Made by a program: the position numbers and the translations under genes. This document shows positions 1-7,831 of a stretch of 28,538 nt of DNA, piece after piece. How positions within the stretch are numbered: the stretch's first letter is position 1; each line of letters starts with the position of its first letter. The notes under the pieces are model-generated. The model did no database searches, had not been told where the DNA came from, and worked only from the letters and a program-made list of their open reading frames with translations. Source of the stretch: Phycisphaerales bacterium UBA854 (GTDB taxonomy: Bacteria > Planctomycetota > Phycisphaerae > Phycisphaerales > SM1A02); contig DBGM01000030.1 of NCBI GenBank assembly GCA_002295885.1, positions 93,560 to 122,097 of the forward strand. Reading direction: 5' to 3'.

Positions 1-51
1 ACCGAGGGCACCGAACAGACCGAATCCTCCGAGGCTCCGGCCGCGGACTGA
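1..51 (+). CDS. C-terminal tail of an unidentified protein (partial)
   Basis: The window opens inside a reading frame that gives 16 residues (TEGTEQTESSEAPAAD) before a TGA at 49-51. The tail is rich in Glu, Thr, Ser and Ala, as in the disordered acidic extensions common at the ends of planctomycete proteins. A strong hairpin at 73-101 follows, which fits the real end of a transcript. Too little is present to name the protein. The frame could be chance, but its composition and the hairpin placement favour a real gene end. Confidence 0.5.
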   Translation, partial: TEGTEQTESSEAPAAD

Positions 52-72
52 CACGACATGCATCCTGCAGAC

Positions 73-101
73 GACAGCGAGCCCCCCGGGGGCTCGCTGT
101 C
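73..101 (+). terminator. Stem-loop between two convergent genes, probable bidirectional terminator
   Basis: Bases 73-85 pair perfectly with 89-101, giving a 13-bp GC-rich stem with a 3-base loop. It lies 22 bases after the + strand stop at 51 and 23 bases beyond the minus-strand stop at 124, so it could serve both convergent genes. No long T-run follows on either side (ATTTCC on the + side), so it is not a textbook rho-independent terminator. Confidence 0.6.
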
Positions 102-123
102 ATTTCCGGGTGGATGGCCTGGC

Positions 124-501
124 TCAGGCCACGTTGTCGCGGGCGGCTTCACCGAACTGATCTTCGAGGTAGCGCGCGACGTAGTCCAGAATGCTAGATG
201 CCTGGGGGATGCGCGGGTTGGACGTCGCACCGGCCGGATCGAACCGCATGCCCTTGAAACGGGCCACGGCATCGTCGACGGTCAGACCGTACTGAAGGGC
301 GATCGAGAACGAACGGCAGAATCCCTGGATGAGTCCCGACAACGTCGAACCTTCCTTCGCGATCTTCATAAAGATCTCACCGGGCTGCCCGTCGTCGAAC
401 AGTCCAATCGTCAGATAGCCCTCATAGCCGTTGACCGAGAACTTGTGCGTCACGGATTCACGGGTGGAGGAGAGAACGTCTCGTTGCTTTTCGGTGAGCA
501 T
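124..501 (-). CDS. nrdJ (C-terminal domain, nrdJb-like): Stand-alone C-terminal (TSCPD-type) domain of B12-dependent ribonucleotide reductase
   Basis: The 125-residue product matches the C-terminal region of class II, adenosylcobalamin-dependent ribonucleotide reductase. Visible blocks are HKFSVNGYEGYLTIGLFDDG, GEIFMKIAKEGSTLSGLI, LQYGLTVDDAVARF and MRFDPAG. In full-length NrdJ this region follows the catalytic barrel; in Pseudomonas the enzyme is split into NrdJa and NrdJb. No catalytic barrel, cobalamin domain or C-terminal Cys motif is encoded here, so the partner must lie elsewhere, or the protein acts on its own. The ATG at 499-501 was chosen because the upstream extension of the frame is arginine-rich, low-complexity sequence; no good Shine-Dalgarno sequence precedes it. 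It follows mfd on the same strand after 146 bases. Confidence 0.8.
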   Translation of the reverse strand: MLTEKQRDVLSSTRESVTHKFSVNGYEGYLTIGLFDDGQPGEIFMKIAKEGSTLSGLIQGFCRSFSIALQYGLTVDDAVARFKGMRFDPAGATSNPRIPQASSILDYVARYLEDQFGEAARDNVA

Positions 502-560
502 CGAACATGGATCCGTCTTATGGCCGGCACCCCTCCGGGATGACGGCGGACCATGGAGCC

Positions 561-645
561 GGGACGCACGTCCCCGTCGCCTCCGGCGACGTCGTGCTCC
601 TTCTCCTGCATCGGTCAGCCCCCGACGGGGCCTCCACAACTGGAG
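561..645 (-). other. Spacer with four short stem-loops downstream of mfd
   Basis: The mfd to nrdJb spacer holds four consecutive small inverted repeats: 632-636/641-645 (CTCCA with TGGAG), 618-622/627-631 (GCCCC with GGGGC), 576-581/585-590 (GTCGCC with GGCGAC) and 561-566/569-574 (GGGACG with CGTCCC). None is followed by a T-run, so none is a clear intrinsic terminator. They may end or process the mfd transcript, or act in the nrdJb leader. I looked for a cobalamin riboswitch B12-box here and did not see one. Confidence 0.3.
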
Positions 646-647
646 CC

Positions 648-3600
648 TCACCCCGCAGCGAGGGTGCCGCAGAGCAGGGAGACCACCTCGTCAAGGTCCT
701 CGAAGCCGTCCTCGGGCCGCCAGTAGATCTCGGGCACGCCTCCCCCGCCGGTTCCCGCCCGCCCCCCGGTCTGCACCAGTCGAACCCGTCCCGGCAGACC
801 CGCGAGGACCGCCTGAAGCGCTTCGGGACGCGCGGCCCGGACGATGACATCGAGTTCACGACGCCGCATGGAGCGAATCCCGTGCCCCATGGCGAGCACC
901 CGGATGCGGGCCAGGCCAATCAGACGACGGACCGGCGTGGGAATCGGGCCGTAGGCACTGACGATGTCGTCCACGACCGCATCGAGGGACTGCTCGTCCT
1001 CGCAGCGGAACAGTCGACGGTAGACATCCATCCGACGAACGGGCGAAGGAACGTAGGCCTCGGGCACGATGCCTCCGAGGCCGAGGTCGATGGTTGTTGC
1101 GGTGGGATCGGGCAATGGCGATCCGTCGCCCGCCTGCAACCGCTCGTGCTGCTGCACGGCTTGTTCCAGGAGGCGGCAGTACAACTCGTAGCCCACGGCG
1201 GCGATGTGCCCCGACTGCTCGGCCCCGAGCAGGTTGCCCGCTCCTCGGATCTCGAGATCGCGCAGGGCGATGCGGAATCCAGCCCCCAGCATGGAGAATC
1301 CCTCGACCGCCTGGAGCCGCCGCATCGCCACCTCCGAGGTGACGCGGGTCTGGGGCAGCACCAGGTAGCAGTAGGCGCGATGGCGGAACCGGCCCACGCG
1401 ACCGCGGAGCTGATGCAGATCGGCCAGGCCGTGGAGATCCGCCTCGTCGATGATGATCGTGTTCGCCGTGGGGATGTCGATGCCGGACTCGATGATGCTG
1501 GTGCTGACGAGAATGTCCGCCCCGCCGTTGATGAAGTCGTACATCACCTGTTCGAGCTGGGCGGGACGCATCTGTCCGTGCGCAACCACGACCCGGGCGT
1601 CCGGTACCAAACGGCGAATCGTCTGGGCCACGTCATCCAGATCACGCACCCGGTTGTGCACCACGAACGCCTGGCCCTGACGAGCGAGCTCACGTCGCAG
1701 CGCGTCGCGGATGCGGTCGTCGTTCCAGGGCATGAGCTCGGTGACCACGGCCCGTCGATCCTGCGGCGCGGAGGTCAGGGACGAGATGTCTCGAAGGCCC
1801 AGCATCGACATGTGCAGCGTGCGGGGGATCGGCGTCGCGGTCATGGTGAGCACGTCCACCGTGGAGCGGAGCCGCAGCAGCTTCTGCTTGTGCTCCACAC
1901 CGAACCGCTGCTCCTCGTCGATCACCACCAGACCCAGATCCCGGAACAGGACATCGTTGCTGAGCAGACGGTGCGTCCCCACGAGCACGTCGACCTGCCC
2001 CGCCGCGACCGCCTCGAGGATCTCGCGCTGCTCAGCCGGGTTGCGGAATCGACTCAACGACTCGACGCGGAACGGGTATCCCGCCAGCCGGTCCCGGATG
2101 GTCCGACCGTGCTGCTCCGCCAGCACCGTGGTCGGCACCAGAAGGGCCACCTGCCTCCCGGACTCGATCGCCTTGAATGTCGCCCGGATGGCGACTTCGG
2201 TCTTCCCGAATCCGACGTCCCCGCAGAGCAGCCGGTCCATCGGCCGGGAGGACTCCATGTCCTGCTTGACGGCACGGATCGCCGAAAGCTGATCCTCGGT
2301 CTCGTCCCAGGGGAAGGACGCTTCGAACTCCCGCTGCCAGGTGGTGTCGGCCGGAAATGCCGTGCCCTCGAGTGCCTTGCGGGCGGCCTGGAGCTCCAGC
2401 ATCTGCTGGGCCAGCTCACGGACCGAATCCGCCGCCTTGTCCTTGCGTCGCGCCCAGGCGGCGCCGCCCAGGACGGACCGGTCGGGCTCTCCGGTGAATG
2501 CCCCGATGTACTTCTGCACCAGTTCGATGTCGACCACCGGGACATGCAGCCGCGCGTTCCTGGCGAACTCCAGGGTCAGGAACTCCTCCTCGGGACCGTC
2601 GCCCCGGGCCATCACTTGGAGCCCCACGAACGAGGCGATGCCATGATCCCGGTGGACTACGAAATCACCGGGCTCCACGTCGACGAAGGCATCCATCGGG
2701 CGGGCCTCGAGATTGGCCTGGGTCCGCCGGCGCAGATGCACCCGGTTCACGAACTCGTCGTAGGCGAGCATCGCGTACGATCGCCCGGACGCCGCCCGCC
2801 AATGGAAGCCGTGCGGCAGATCCAGACGGACGTTCCAGATCCCCGGAGGCTCCTCCCCCCCGGAACACCCCCGCAGGAGTTCGTCGAAACGGCTGGAGTC
2901 GCCGCGGGTACGACAGCACACGATCACCTCGTCCTCCGTCGCGCGTTCCAGCAGATCGGAAACGGCTTCCCGCACGTCCTGAGCGAACGGCTGGTTCCGC
3001 CCCACCGGAAGCTCGATCGTGTCCTCCGCTTCTCCCGACGACGCATCGACCACCGTGGCCACACAGTGGAGACGATCCGAGGCCGCCGCGAAGACGTCCT
3101 CCACGCTGAGTATGCCCTGCTGGTCGTCGAGTCGGTAGAGGTAGTTCCGTCCCTGCTCGGTGACTTCGGCCAGGTCGTCCACCACCAGCTCGCAGCCCGC
3201 GCCGAGCCGGTCGATCAGATGTCCACCCGATCCATCCACGACATCCGTCGCCCGCTCGCACAGGAGATCCAACCGCTCCAGACGTTCCTGCGAGCCCATG
3301 GTGTCGAGTTCGATGGTCCAGATGGCCTCGATCGAATCGTCGTCGAGGTCGATCCGGGAAGGCACCGATCCCCGTGGAAACACATCGAGAATGTCGCCCC
3401 GCAAGGCGAACTCGCCCGGCTCCTCGATCGCCGTGACCCGCTGGTACCCTCCATCGATCAGGAAGGTGACGAGCTCCTCCCGATCGCAGCGGTCGCCCAC
3501 TCGGTACACCCGGTACCCGCGGGCCAGGGACTCGCTCGTGGGCAGGGACTGCATCAACGCGTGCACGGGCGCCACGATGACCCGCGGCCGGCTCCGGTCT

Positions 3601-3941
3601 TCCGCCAGCAGATCCGACACCGCAATGCGATCGACCAGCAGATCCGTGCGGAAGGACCGGTCTCCCGGCAACCGTTCCATCGCGGGAAACCGGACCGCAT
3701 CCACGCCCAGGGAACGGAGGGTTTCCGTCGCGTCGTCGGCGTCGTCGAGGTGGGCGACCATCAGCACCCGGGTGGCGGGACGCCGGCGATGCAACAGGGC
3801 CGTGATGAGCACCGTGCTGAAGCCGCACCGCCCGGTCGCCCGGACCACGCCTCCCTCGAGCATGGCCGCATCGAGCGCCGCCAGCGCGGGTTCCCGCTCG
3901 ATCGGGTCGAGCCACGCATGATGTGATTCGATCTTGCTCAT
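648..3941 (-). CDS. mfd: Transcription-repair coupling factor Mfd
   Basis: The 1097-residue protein has the full Mfd layout. It displaces RNA polymerase stalled at DNA lesions and recruits UvrA for nucleotide excision repair. The N-terminal UvrB-like region contains GDILDVFPRGSVPSRIDL near residue 180. The RNA-polymerase-interacting CarD-like domain begins around residue 415 (DFVVHRDHGIASFVG). The translocase has Walker A GDVGFGKT near 573, the DEEQ box (VIDEEQRFG) near 672, TMTATPIPRTL and motif VI QLRGRVGR near 844. The last ~140 residues form the TRCF domain that contacts UvrA. The N-terminal Walker-like site (GRCGFST) is degenerate, as usual in Mfd. Its ATG overlaps the stop of the ComEA-like gene by 4 bases, so translation is probably coupled. 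Confidence 0.97.
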   Translation of the reverse strand: MSKIESHHAWLDPIEREPALAALDAAMLEGGVVRATGRCGFSTVLITALLHRRRPATRVLMVAHLDDADDATETLRSLGVDAVRFPAMERLPGDRSFRTDLLVDRIAVSDLLAEDRSRPRVIVAPVHALMQSLPTSESLARGYRVYRVGDRCDREELVTFLIDGGYQRVTAIEEPGEFALRGDILDVFPRGSVPSRIDLDDDSIEAIWTIELDTMGSQERLERLDLLCERATDVVDGSGGHLIDRLGAGCELVVDDLAEVTEQGRNYLYRLDDQQGILSVEDVFAAASDRLHCVATVVDASSGEAEDTIELPVGRNQPFAQDVREAVSDLLERATEDEVIVCCRTRGDSSRFDELLRGCSGGEEPPGIWNVRLDLPHGFHWRAASGRSYAMLAYDEFVNRVHLRRRTQANLEARPMDAFVDVEPGDFVVHRDHGIASFVGLQVMARGDGPEEEFLTLEFARNARLHVPVVDIELVQKYIGAFTGEPDRSVLGGAAWARRKDKAADSVRELAQQMLELQAARKALEGTAFPADTTWQREFEASFPWDETEDQLSAIRAVKQDMESSRPMDRLLCGDVGFGKTEVAIRATFKAIESGRQVALLVPTTVLAEQHGRTIRDRLAGYPFRVESLSRFRNPAEQREILEAVAAGQVDVLVGTHRLLSNDVLFRDLGLVVIDEEQRFGVEHKQKLLRLRSTVDVLTMTATPIPRTLHMSMLGLRDISSLTSAPQDRRAVVTELMPWNDDRIRDALRRELARQGQAFVVHNRVRDLDDVAQTIRRLVPDARVVVAHGQMRPAQLEQVMYDFINGGADILVSTSIIESGIDIPTANTIIIDEADLHGLADLHQLRGRVGRFRHRAYCYLVLPQTRVTSEVAMRRLQAVEGFSMLGAGFRIALRDLEIRGAGNLLGAEQSGHIAAVGYELYCRLLEQAVQQHERLQAGDGSPLPDPTATTIDLGLGGIVPEAYVPSPVRRMDVYRRLFRCEDEQSLDAVVDDIVSAYGPIPTPVRRLIGLARIRVLAMGHGIRSMRRRELDVIVRAARPEALQAVLAGLPGRVRLVQTGGRAGTGGGGVPEIYWRPEDGFEDLDEVVSLLCGTLAAG

Positions 3942-4279
3942 GGCCTTCGATCGTCGCCCCCGGTGCGACGAACCAGTCCCGATTCAATGAGGCGACGAAT
4001 CGTCATCGGCCCGATGCCGGACACCAACGCCAGATCCTGCACGTCGATCCCGGGGCGGAGCGAACGCAGTTCAATGATAGCGCGTGATCGCACCGGACCA
4101 ATGCCCGGCAGCATTTCCAGTTCGGCCCGGCCCGCCGTGGCCAGATCGATCCTCCAGGCGGAGGTCGCCGCTCCGGGGCCCGGCTCCGGCCAGGCAACCC
4201 GGGCACGTGACTGCATCAGGAAAACGAGCGATCCCGACAGCACGATCCACAGGAGGAACTCGACCAGCCGGCGGCTCAA
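3938..4279 (-). CDS. ComEA-like membrane-anchored helix-hairpin-helix protein
   Basis: The 113-residue protein has one N-terminal hydrophobic segment (about residues 6-22, EFLLWIVLSGSLVFLM). After a short linker come two helix-hairpin-helix motifs of the ComEA type: IDLATAGRAELEMLPGIGPV and LALVSGIGPMTIRRLIESG. ComEA proteins bind double-stranded DNA at the outer face of the membrane during natural transformation; short ComEA-like proteins are also common in bacteria not known to be competent. The gene sits between a GH10-like gene (4-base overlap at 4276-4279) and mfd (4-base overlap at 3938-3941). A DNA-binding role is supported by the motifs; uptake or repair is not settled by the sequence. 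Confidence 0.8.
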   Translation of the reverse strand: MSRRLVEFLLWIVLSGSLVFLMQSRARVAWPEPGPGAATSAWRIDLATAGRAELEMLPGIGPVRSRAIIELRSLRPGIDVQDLALVSGIGPMTIRRLIESGLVRRTGGDDRRP

Positions 4280-5784
4280 TCCGCACTGCCGCCGGACTTG
4301 GGAGGAAGCTTGAGCGGGCCCAGCGGCTGCCGGAATCGCTTGCGGACTCCGAGCAGCTTCTGCAGGACGGGCTTGGACCGCCCCTCCTCGGACAGCAACC
4401 CCGACCGGGGCGGCATCGTGCCTTCATGATCGAAGAAGTCCGACCAGAAGAACGACTCGATGTACGGCTTGGACAGGGCCAGCGGGAAGATCTTCGTCGC
4501 CCAGGATGCCTGACGGGACGGCGACCACTGTGAATGCCACCACCCTCCCGCAGCCCCGATCTGCTCACTGGGCGCACCGACGTTGGACAGGATGATCGGA
4601 AGCTCGAGCAGGAAGAACCGGTCGAGCAGCCGCGACACTTCCATCAGGTCCCGGCTGACCATACCCCCCTGCCCGTCTCCCATCAGAAGCTGGACGCCCA
4701 CCGCATCCAGACGAACCCCCTCCTGGATCAGCTGCTCGAGGTAGACCAGCGGTGCCAGCGACTGATCGTTTCGCCCCATGAACTCGCCCCAGGGCTGCGA
4801 GAGCTCGACCATGACCCGACGCCCGCGTCGCCCCTGACGAATCAGGACCGCGAGGGTGCGTGTGAGATCGGTCATCTGCTTGCGATCCAGCGAACAGAGT
4901 TCGTTGGTATTGATCCCGGATGCGATGTTGTACATGCCCACCACGTCACCGTAGCGTTGCAGCACCATGGAAACGTGCTCGTATGCCAAATCGCTGAGGC
5001 GTTCGTAGTCGAGGGATCCACCCTGGTAGACCCACTGCGGGAGGCCTCCGGCATTCATGTCCAGCAACGGACCGGCCACGACCTTCACTCCGTTGTCCTG
5101 GGCCCAACCCATCCAGCGATCGCTGTCACTCCAGTCGTACTGCCCCTGCCGGGGTGCCAGTCTGGACCAGGGCAGCGGCATGACCAGCAGGTCGAACTGC
5201 GACTGGATCAGCTCCTCGAGGGCCTTTCCCTTCTTGGATGGGTCAAGACGGATCCCCAGAGTGCCGGAGGACGCCGGCCGCTTGAGATAGCGACGGTGCA
5301 GGAGAATCTCGGCGTGGGCGAGGGCGAGCCGCTCCGACGCCTCGATGCCCAGCGTCAAGGCGTGCCGGGCGTGCTCCTCGGCCACGGCCGGATCACGGGC
5401 GACGAGTGCCTTGGTCAAGGCCTGCCGAGCCTCTTCCCACTGCCGCATCGCCGGATGCTCCATGCTCAGATCCAGCATCTGCCATTCCTCGCTCTTGACG
5501 AGGAAGGTGGCGATCCGGTGCCGGGCCAGTTCCACCGACAACTGGTACGGACGGTCACGATGGGGCAGCAGGCAGGTCTGGATGGCCAGACTTCCCATTT
5601 TGCCGGTGTCATAGAGCAGGCGGAGGCCGATCGCTCGCTGGCTGCTGACGGAACACTCGATGCACCCGTCGCGAAAGCGGATCGTGCCCGGAATGACCCG
5701 ATCATCCTGATCGACGAGACAGGCGTGGTGCAGCGACCACTCCCTGGCGGGGCCGTCTTGATCGTAGACCGAAAATCGAAGCAT
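4276..5784 (-). CDS. GH10-like (xylanase-fold) protein, apparently lacking both catalytic glutamates
   Basis: The 502-residue protein has an N-terminal region of about 170 residues with no recognised domain. A barrel resembling glycoside hydrolase family 10 follows, with APRQGQYDWSDSDRWMGWA near 210-228, a YGDVVGMYN strand near 278-286, LDAVGVQLLMGDG near 359-371 and IESFFWSDFFDHEG near 442-455, then a GLLSEEGRSKPVLQKL ending like the GH10 C-terminus. In active GH10 enzymes the acid/base Glu sits in WDVVNE and the nucleophile in ITELD. By eye the matching segments here read YNIASG (285-290) and ILSNVG (398-403), with no Glu. There is no signal peptide, so it should be cytoplasmic. First gene of the comEA-like/mfd cluster. 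A binding or regulatory role is inference. Automatic tools would probably call it endo-1,4-beta-xylanase. Confidence 0.7.
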   Translation of the reverse strand: MLRFSVYDQDGPAREWSLHHACLVDQDDRVIPGTIRFRDGCIECSVSSQRAIGLRLLYDTGKMGSLAIQTCLLPHRDRPYQLSVELARHRIATFLVKSEEWQMLDLSMEHPAMRQWEEARQALTKALVARDPAVAEEHARHALTLGIEASERLALAHAEILLHRRYLKRPASSGTLGIRLDPSKKGKALEELIQSQFDLLVMPLPWSRLAPRQGQYDWSDSDRWMGWAQDNGVKVVAGPLLDMNAGGLPQWVYQGGSLDYERLSDLAYEHVSMVLQRYGDVVGMYNIASGINTNELCSLDRKQMTDLTRTLAVLIRQGRRGRRVMVELSQPWGEFMGRNDQSLAPLVYLEQLIQEGVRLDAVGVQLLMGDGQGGMVSRDLMEVSRLLDRFFLLELPIILSNVGAPSEQIGAAGGWWHSQWSPSRQASWATKIFPLALSKPYIESFFWSDFFDHEGTMPPRSGLLSEEGRSKPVLQKLLGVRKRFRQPLGPLKLPPKSGGSAD

Positions 5785-5904
5785 GGGCAGGTGGAGGTCC
5801 GAAACCGGCGGATCATCGGGGTTCGGCTCGGCCGGTCAATGAGCCTTCGCCATTGTGACGACACCGGGCCGTTTCGCAAGGTTTCATGGGCCGTCCGGAT
5901 CGGA

Positions 5905-5910
5905 TAGAGT
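5905..5910 (+). promoter_or_regulatory. Candidate -10 element (TAGAGT) of purC
   Basis: TAGAGT keeps the TA...T frame of the bacterial -10 hexamer and lies 25 bases before the purC ATG, leaving a leader of about 19 bases that contains the AGAAGGA ribosome-binding site at 5921-5927. No convincing -35 is visible. Confidence 0.35.
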
Positions 5911-5935
5911 GATGAAAACCAGAAGGATCCCACCC

Positions 5936-6877
5936 ATGACCACCACCCACCACGCCGTTCGTGAAACCGACCTTCCCCTTCCCGGCCGCCGGCAAGGCAA
6001 GGTCCGTGACATCTACGAGGTCCCTGCCGCCGAAGGACGCCCCCCGGCCGTGCTCATCATCGCGTCGGACCGCATCAGCGCGTTCGATGTCGTGCTGCCC
6101 GACCCCGTCCCCGGCAAGGGCTGCGAACTCACCCGGATCAGCACCGAATGGTTCCGGATGGTGCGCGAACAGGGGATCATCAAGGACCACCTCCTGAGCG
6201 TTCGACCGGAGGATGTTCCGGGACTCGATCCCTCCCACTACCCGCAGTGCGAAGGCCGCATGATGCTCGGCCGCGCCGCCGAGGTCATTCCCGTCGAGTT
6301 CGTGGTCCGCGGCTGCATCACCGGCTCCGGCTGGAGCGAGTACAAGAACAACGGATCCGTCTGCGGCATCAAGCTTCCCGACGGCCTTCAGCAGTGCCAG
6401 CGACTCGACGAACCCATCTTCACTCCGGCCACCAAGGCCGTCGAGGGACACGACGAGAACATCGACTTCGATCGGGCCTGCGAGATCGCCGGACGCGACG
6501 TGATGGAGCACCTCCGCGACATCTCGCTCCGTATCTACTCGTGGGGCCGCGACTACGCCGCCGAACGAGGCATCATCCTCGCCGACACCAAGTTCGAGTT
6601 CGGCTGGGCCCTCGACGAGGACGGAAACCGCACCGATGAGCTGCTGCTCATCGACGAGATCCTGACCCCCGACAGCTCGAGGTTCTGGCCCGCCGAGGAT
6701 TACGAGATCGGCCGCGACCAGGACAGCTTCGACAAGCAGTACGTACGTAACTACCTGCTGACACTCGTCGAGGCCGGCAACTGGGACAAGACCCCTCCGG
6801 GCCCCCCGCTGCCGGAAGAGATCCTTTCGACCACGCTGGAGCGATACCAGGAAGCGGCCCACCGACTCTTCGGTTGA
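5936..6877 (+). CDS. purC: Phosphoribosylaminoimidazole-succinocarboxamide (SAICAR) synthase
   Basis: The 313-residue enzyme joins CAIR and aspartate with ATP to form SAICAR in purine synthesis. Both family signatures are present: IPVEFVVRGCITGSGW and ILADTKFEFG. The N-terminal GKVRDIYEV and SDRISAFDVVLPDP blocks of the ATP-grasp-like fold are also present. At just over 300 residues it resembles the longer, yeast-ADE1-like form rather than the ~240-residue E. coli form. The ATG at 5936 was chosen because AGAAGGA lies 8 bases upstream; in-frame ATGs at 5855 and 5912 lie upstream of the family's conserved start. It is divergent from the GH10-like gene and converges on folD with 8 bases between. 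Confidence 0.97.
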   Translation: MTTTHHAVRETDLPLPGRRQGKVRDIYEVPAAEGRPPAVLIIASDRISAFDVVLPDPVPGKGCELTRISTEWFRMVREQGIIKDHLLSVRPEDVPGLDPSHYPQCEGRMMLGRAAEVIPVEFVVRGCITGSGWSEYKNNGSVCGIKLPDGLQQCQRLDEPIFTPATKAVEGHDENIDFDRACEIAGRDVMEHLRDISLRIYSWGRDYAAERGIILADTKFEFGWALDEDGNRTDELLLIDEILTPDSSRFWPAEDYEIGRDQDSFDKQYVRNYLLTLVEAGNWDKTPPGPPLPEEILSTTLERYQEAAHRLFG

Positions 6878-6885
6878 GCCGGACT

Positions 6886-7761
6886 TCAGACCGAACGTTC
6901 CGCCGCCTCGACGGTGTTTCGAAGCAGCATGGCGACCGTCACGGGGCCGACCCCTCCGGGCACCGGTGACGCCCAGGCGGCGACCCGGGACACGGTGTCC
7001 AGATCAACGTCGCCGACCGTGCGGGCCTTGCCCGTTGACGGATCCTTGATTCGGTTGATGCCCACATCGATCACCACCGCACCGGGCCGGATCATGTCAC
7101 CCGTCACCAACGACGGAACGCCCGCCGCCGAGACGACGATGTCCGCCTGGCGGGTCATCGAGGCCAGATCCGGCGTATGGACGTTCGTCGAGACGACGGT
7201 GGCCTCGGCCTGCATCAGCAGCACCGCGACGGGACGGCCGACGATTCGGCTTGCGCCGACGCAGACCGCCATGCGACCCTTGATGGGCACCCCGGTCGAT
7301 TCGATCATGGTCATGACCGCCAGTGCGGTGCACGGCAGGAGACTGCGACGGCCGTAGATGACGTTTCCGATGTTGGCCGGATTGACGCCTTCCACATCCT
7401 TGTCGGGGTGGATGAAGGACTGGACCACATCCGGATCGATGCCATCGGGCAACGGCATGTGGACCATGATCGCATGCACATCCTTCGCGTCGTTGAGATC
7501 GGCGACCACGTTGAGCAGTTGCTGCTGCGTCACGTCCTCGGGCAGTTCGTGCAGGCGGTACTCGATCCCCATCTGGCCGCAGGTCCGGGCCTGACTGGCC
7601 GCGTAGACCGATCCGGCATCGTTTCCGCCGCTGATGACCGCGTCGAGACGGACCGGACGACCCTCGTCGGCCAGCGCCGCGATGCGGCCGGCCAGACCCC
7701 GGCGCACCTCTTCGGCCAGTTCGCGTCCGTCGAGGATGTTCGCGGTCACCGCTTCGCTCAT
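6886..7761 (-). CDS. folD: FolD-family methylene-tetrahydrofolate dehydrogenase, probably without cyclohydrolase activity
   Basis: The 291-residue protein has the FolD fold, with the NADP-site motif GASRIVGRP (169-177), DVGIN and the C-terminal PVPGGVGPVTVAMLLRN. FolD normally oxidises 5,10-methylene-THF and hydrolyses the methenyl product. The four classical active-site residues (human Tyr52, Lys56, Gln100, Asp125) align to Tyr53, Gln57 (YAASQARTC), His101 (MVHMPLP) and Glu124 (KDVEG), so three of four are changed. Human Lys56-to-Gln is reported to lose cyclohydrolase but keep dehydrogenase activity, so a monofunctional dehydrogenase is the likely reading. The ATG at 7759-7761 starts the conserved region (an upstream extension is not family-like) and has no Shine-Dalgarno; TATCCT lies 8 bases before it. 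Confidence 0.9.
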   Translation of the reverse strand: MSEAVTANILDGRELAEEVRRGLAGRIAALADEGRPVRLDAVISGGNDAGSVYAASQARTCGQMGIEYRLHELPEDVTQQQLLNVVADLNDAKDVHAIMVHMPLPDGIDPDVVQSFIHPDKDVEGVNPANIGNVIYGRRSLLPCTALAVMTMIESTGVPIKGRMAVCVGASRIVGRPVAVLLMQAEATVVSTNVHTPDLASMTRQADIVVSAAGVPSLVTGDMIRPGAVVIDVGINRIKDPSTGKARTVGDVDLDTVSRVAAWASPVPGGVGPVTVAMLLRNTVEAAERSV

Positions 7762-7769
7762 GGGAGAGA

Positions 7770-7775
7770 AGGATA
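7770..7775 (-). promoter_or_regulatory. Candidate leaderless -10 element (TATCCT) of folD
   Basis: On the minus strand TATCCT ends 8 bases before the folD ATG. Transcription beginning 7-8 bases after a -10 box would start at or next to the A of the ATG. No Shine-Dalgarno is present. A weak TGGCCG lies 17 bases upstream as a possible -35. Confidence 0.4.
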
Positions 7776-7816
7776 CCCGGACGGCATTGAATCGGCCACG
7801 CCTCCCCGGCTTCCCA

Positions 7817-7822
7817 TACACT
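7817..7822 (+). promoter_or_regulatory. Candidate leaderless -10 element (TACACT) of coaX
   Basis: TACACT ends 9 bases before the coaX ATG at 7832, there is no Shine-Dalgarno, and the same hexamer precedes the tRNA gene at 9601-9606. With the folD element it makes a compact divergent promoter region of 70 bases. No -35 is evident. Confidence 0.4.
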
Positions 7823-7831
7823 GCAAATCCA

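Noticed and set aside
450..611. Short minus-strand frame (53 codons, MQEKEHDVAGG...) in the mfd-nrdJb spacer
   Set aside because: It runs into nrdJb in another frame, has no good ribosome-binding site and resembles nothing known.
501..648. Cobalamin riboswitch upstream of the NrdJ domain gene
   Set aside because: No B12-box or conserved riboswitch core was found by eye, only short unrelated stem-loops.
507..3926. Long open reading frame of 1139 codons on the + strand opposite mfd
   Set aside because: It is the antisense shadow of mfd, a common effect of high GC; its product is His/Pro/Arg-rich and has no recognisable domain.
5855..5935. Longer N-terminus for purC
   Set aside because: The upstream ATGs add residues not found in the family and lie before or at the candidate -10, while the ATG at 5936 has a good ribosome-binding site.
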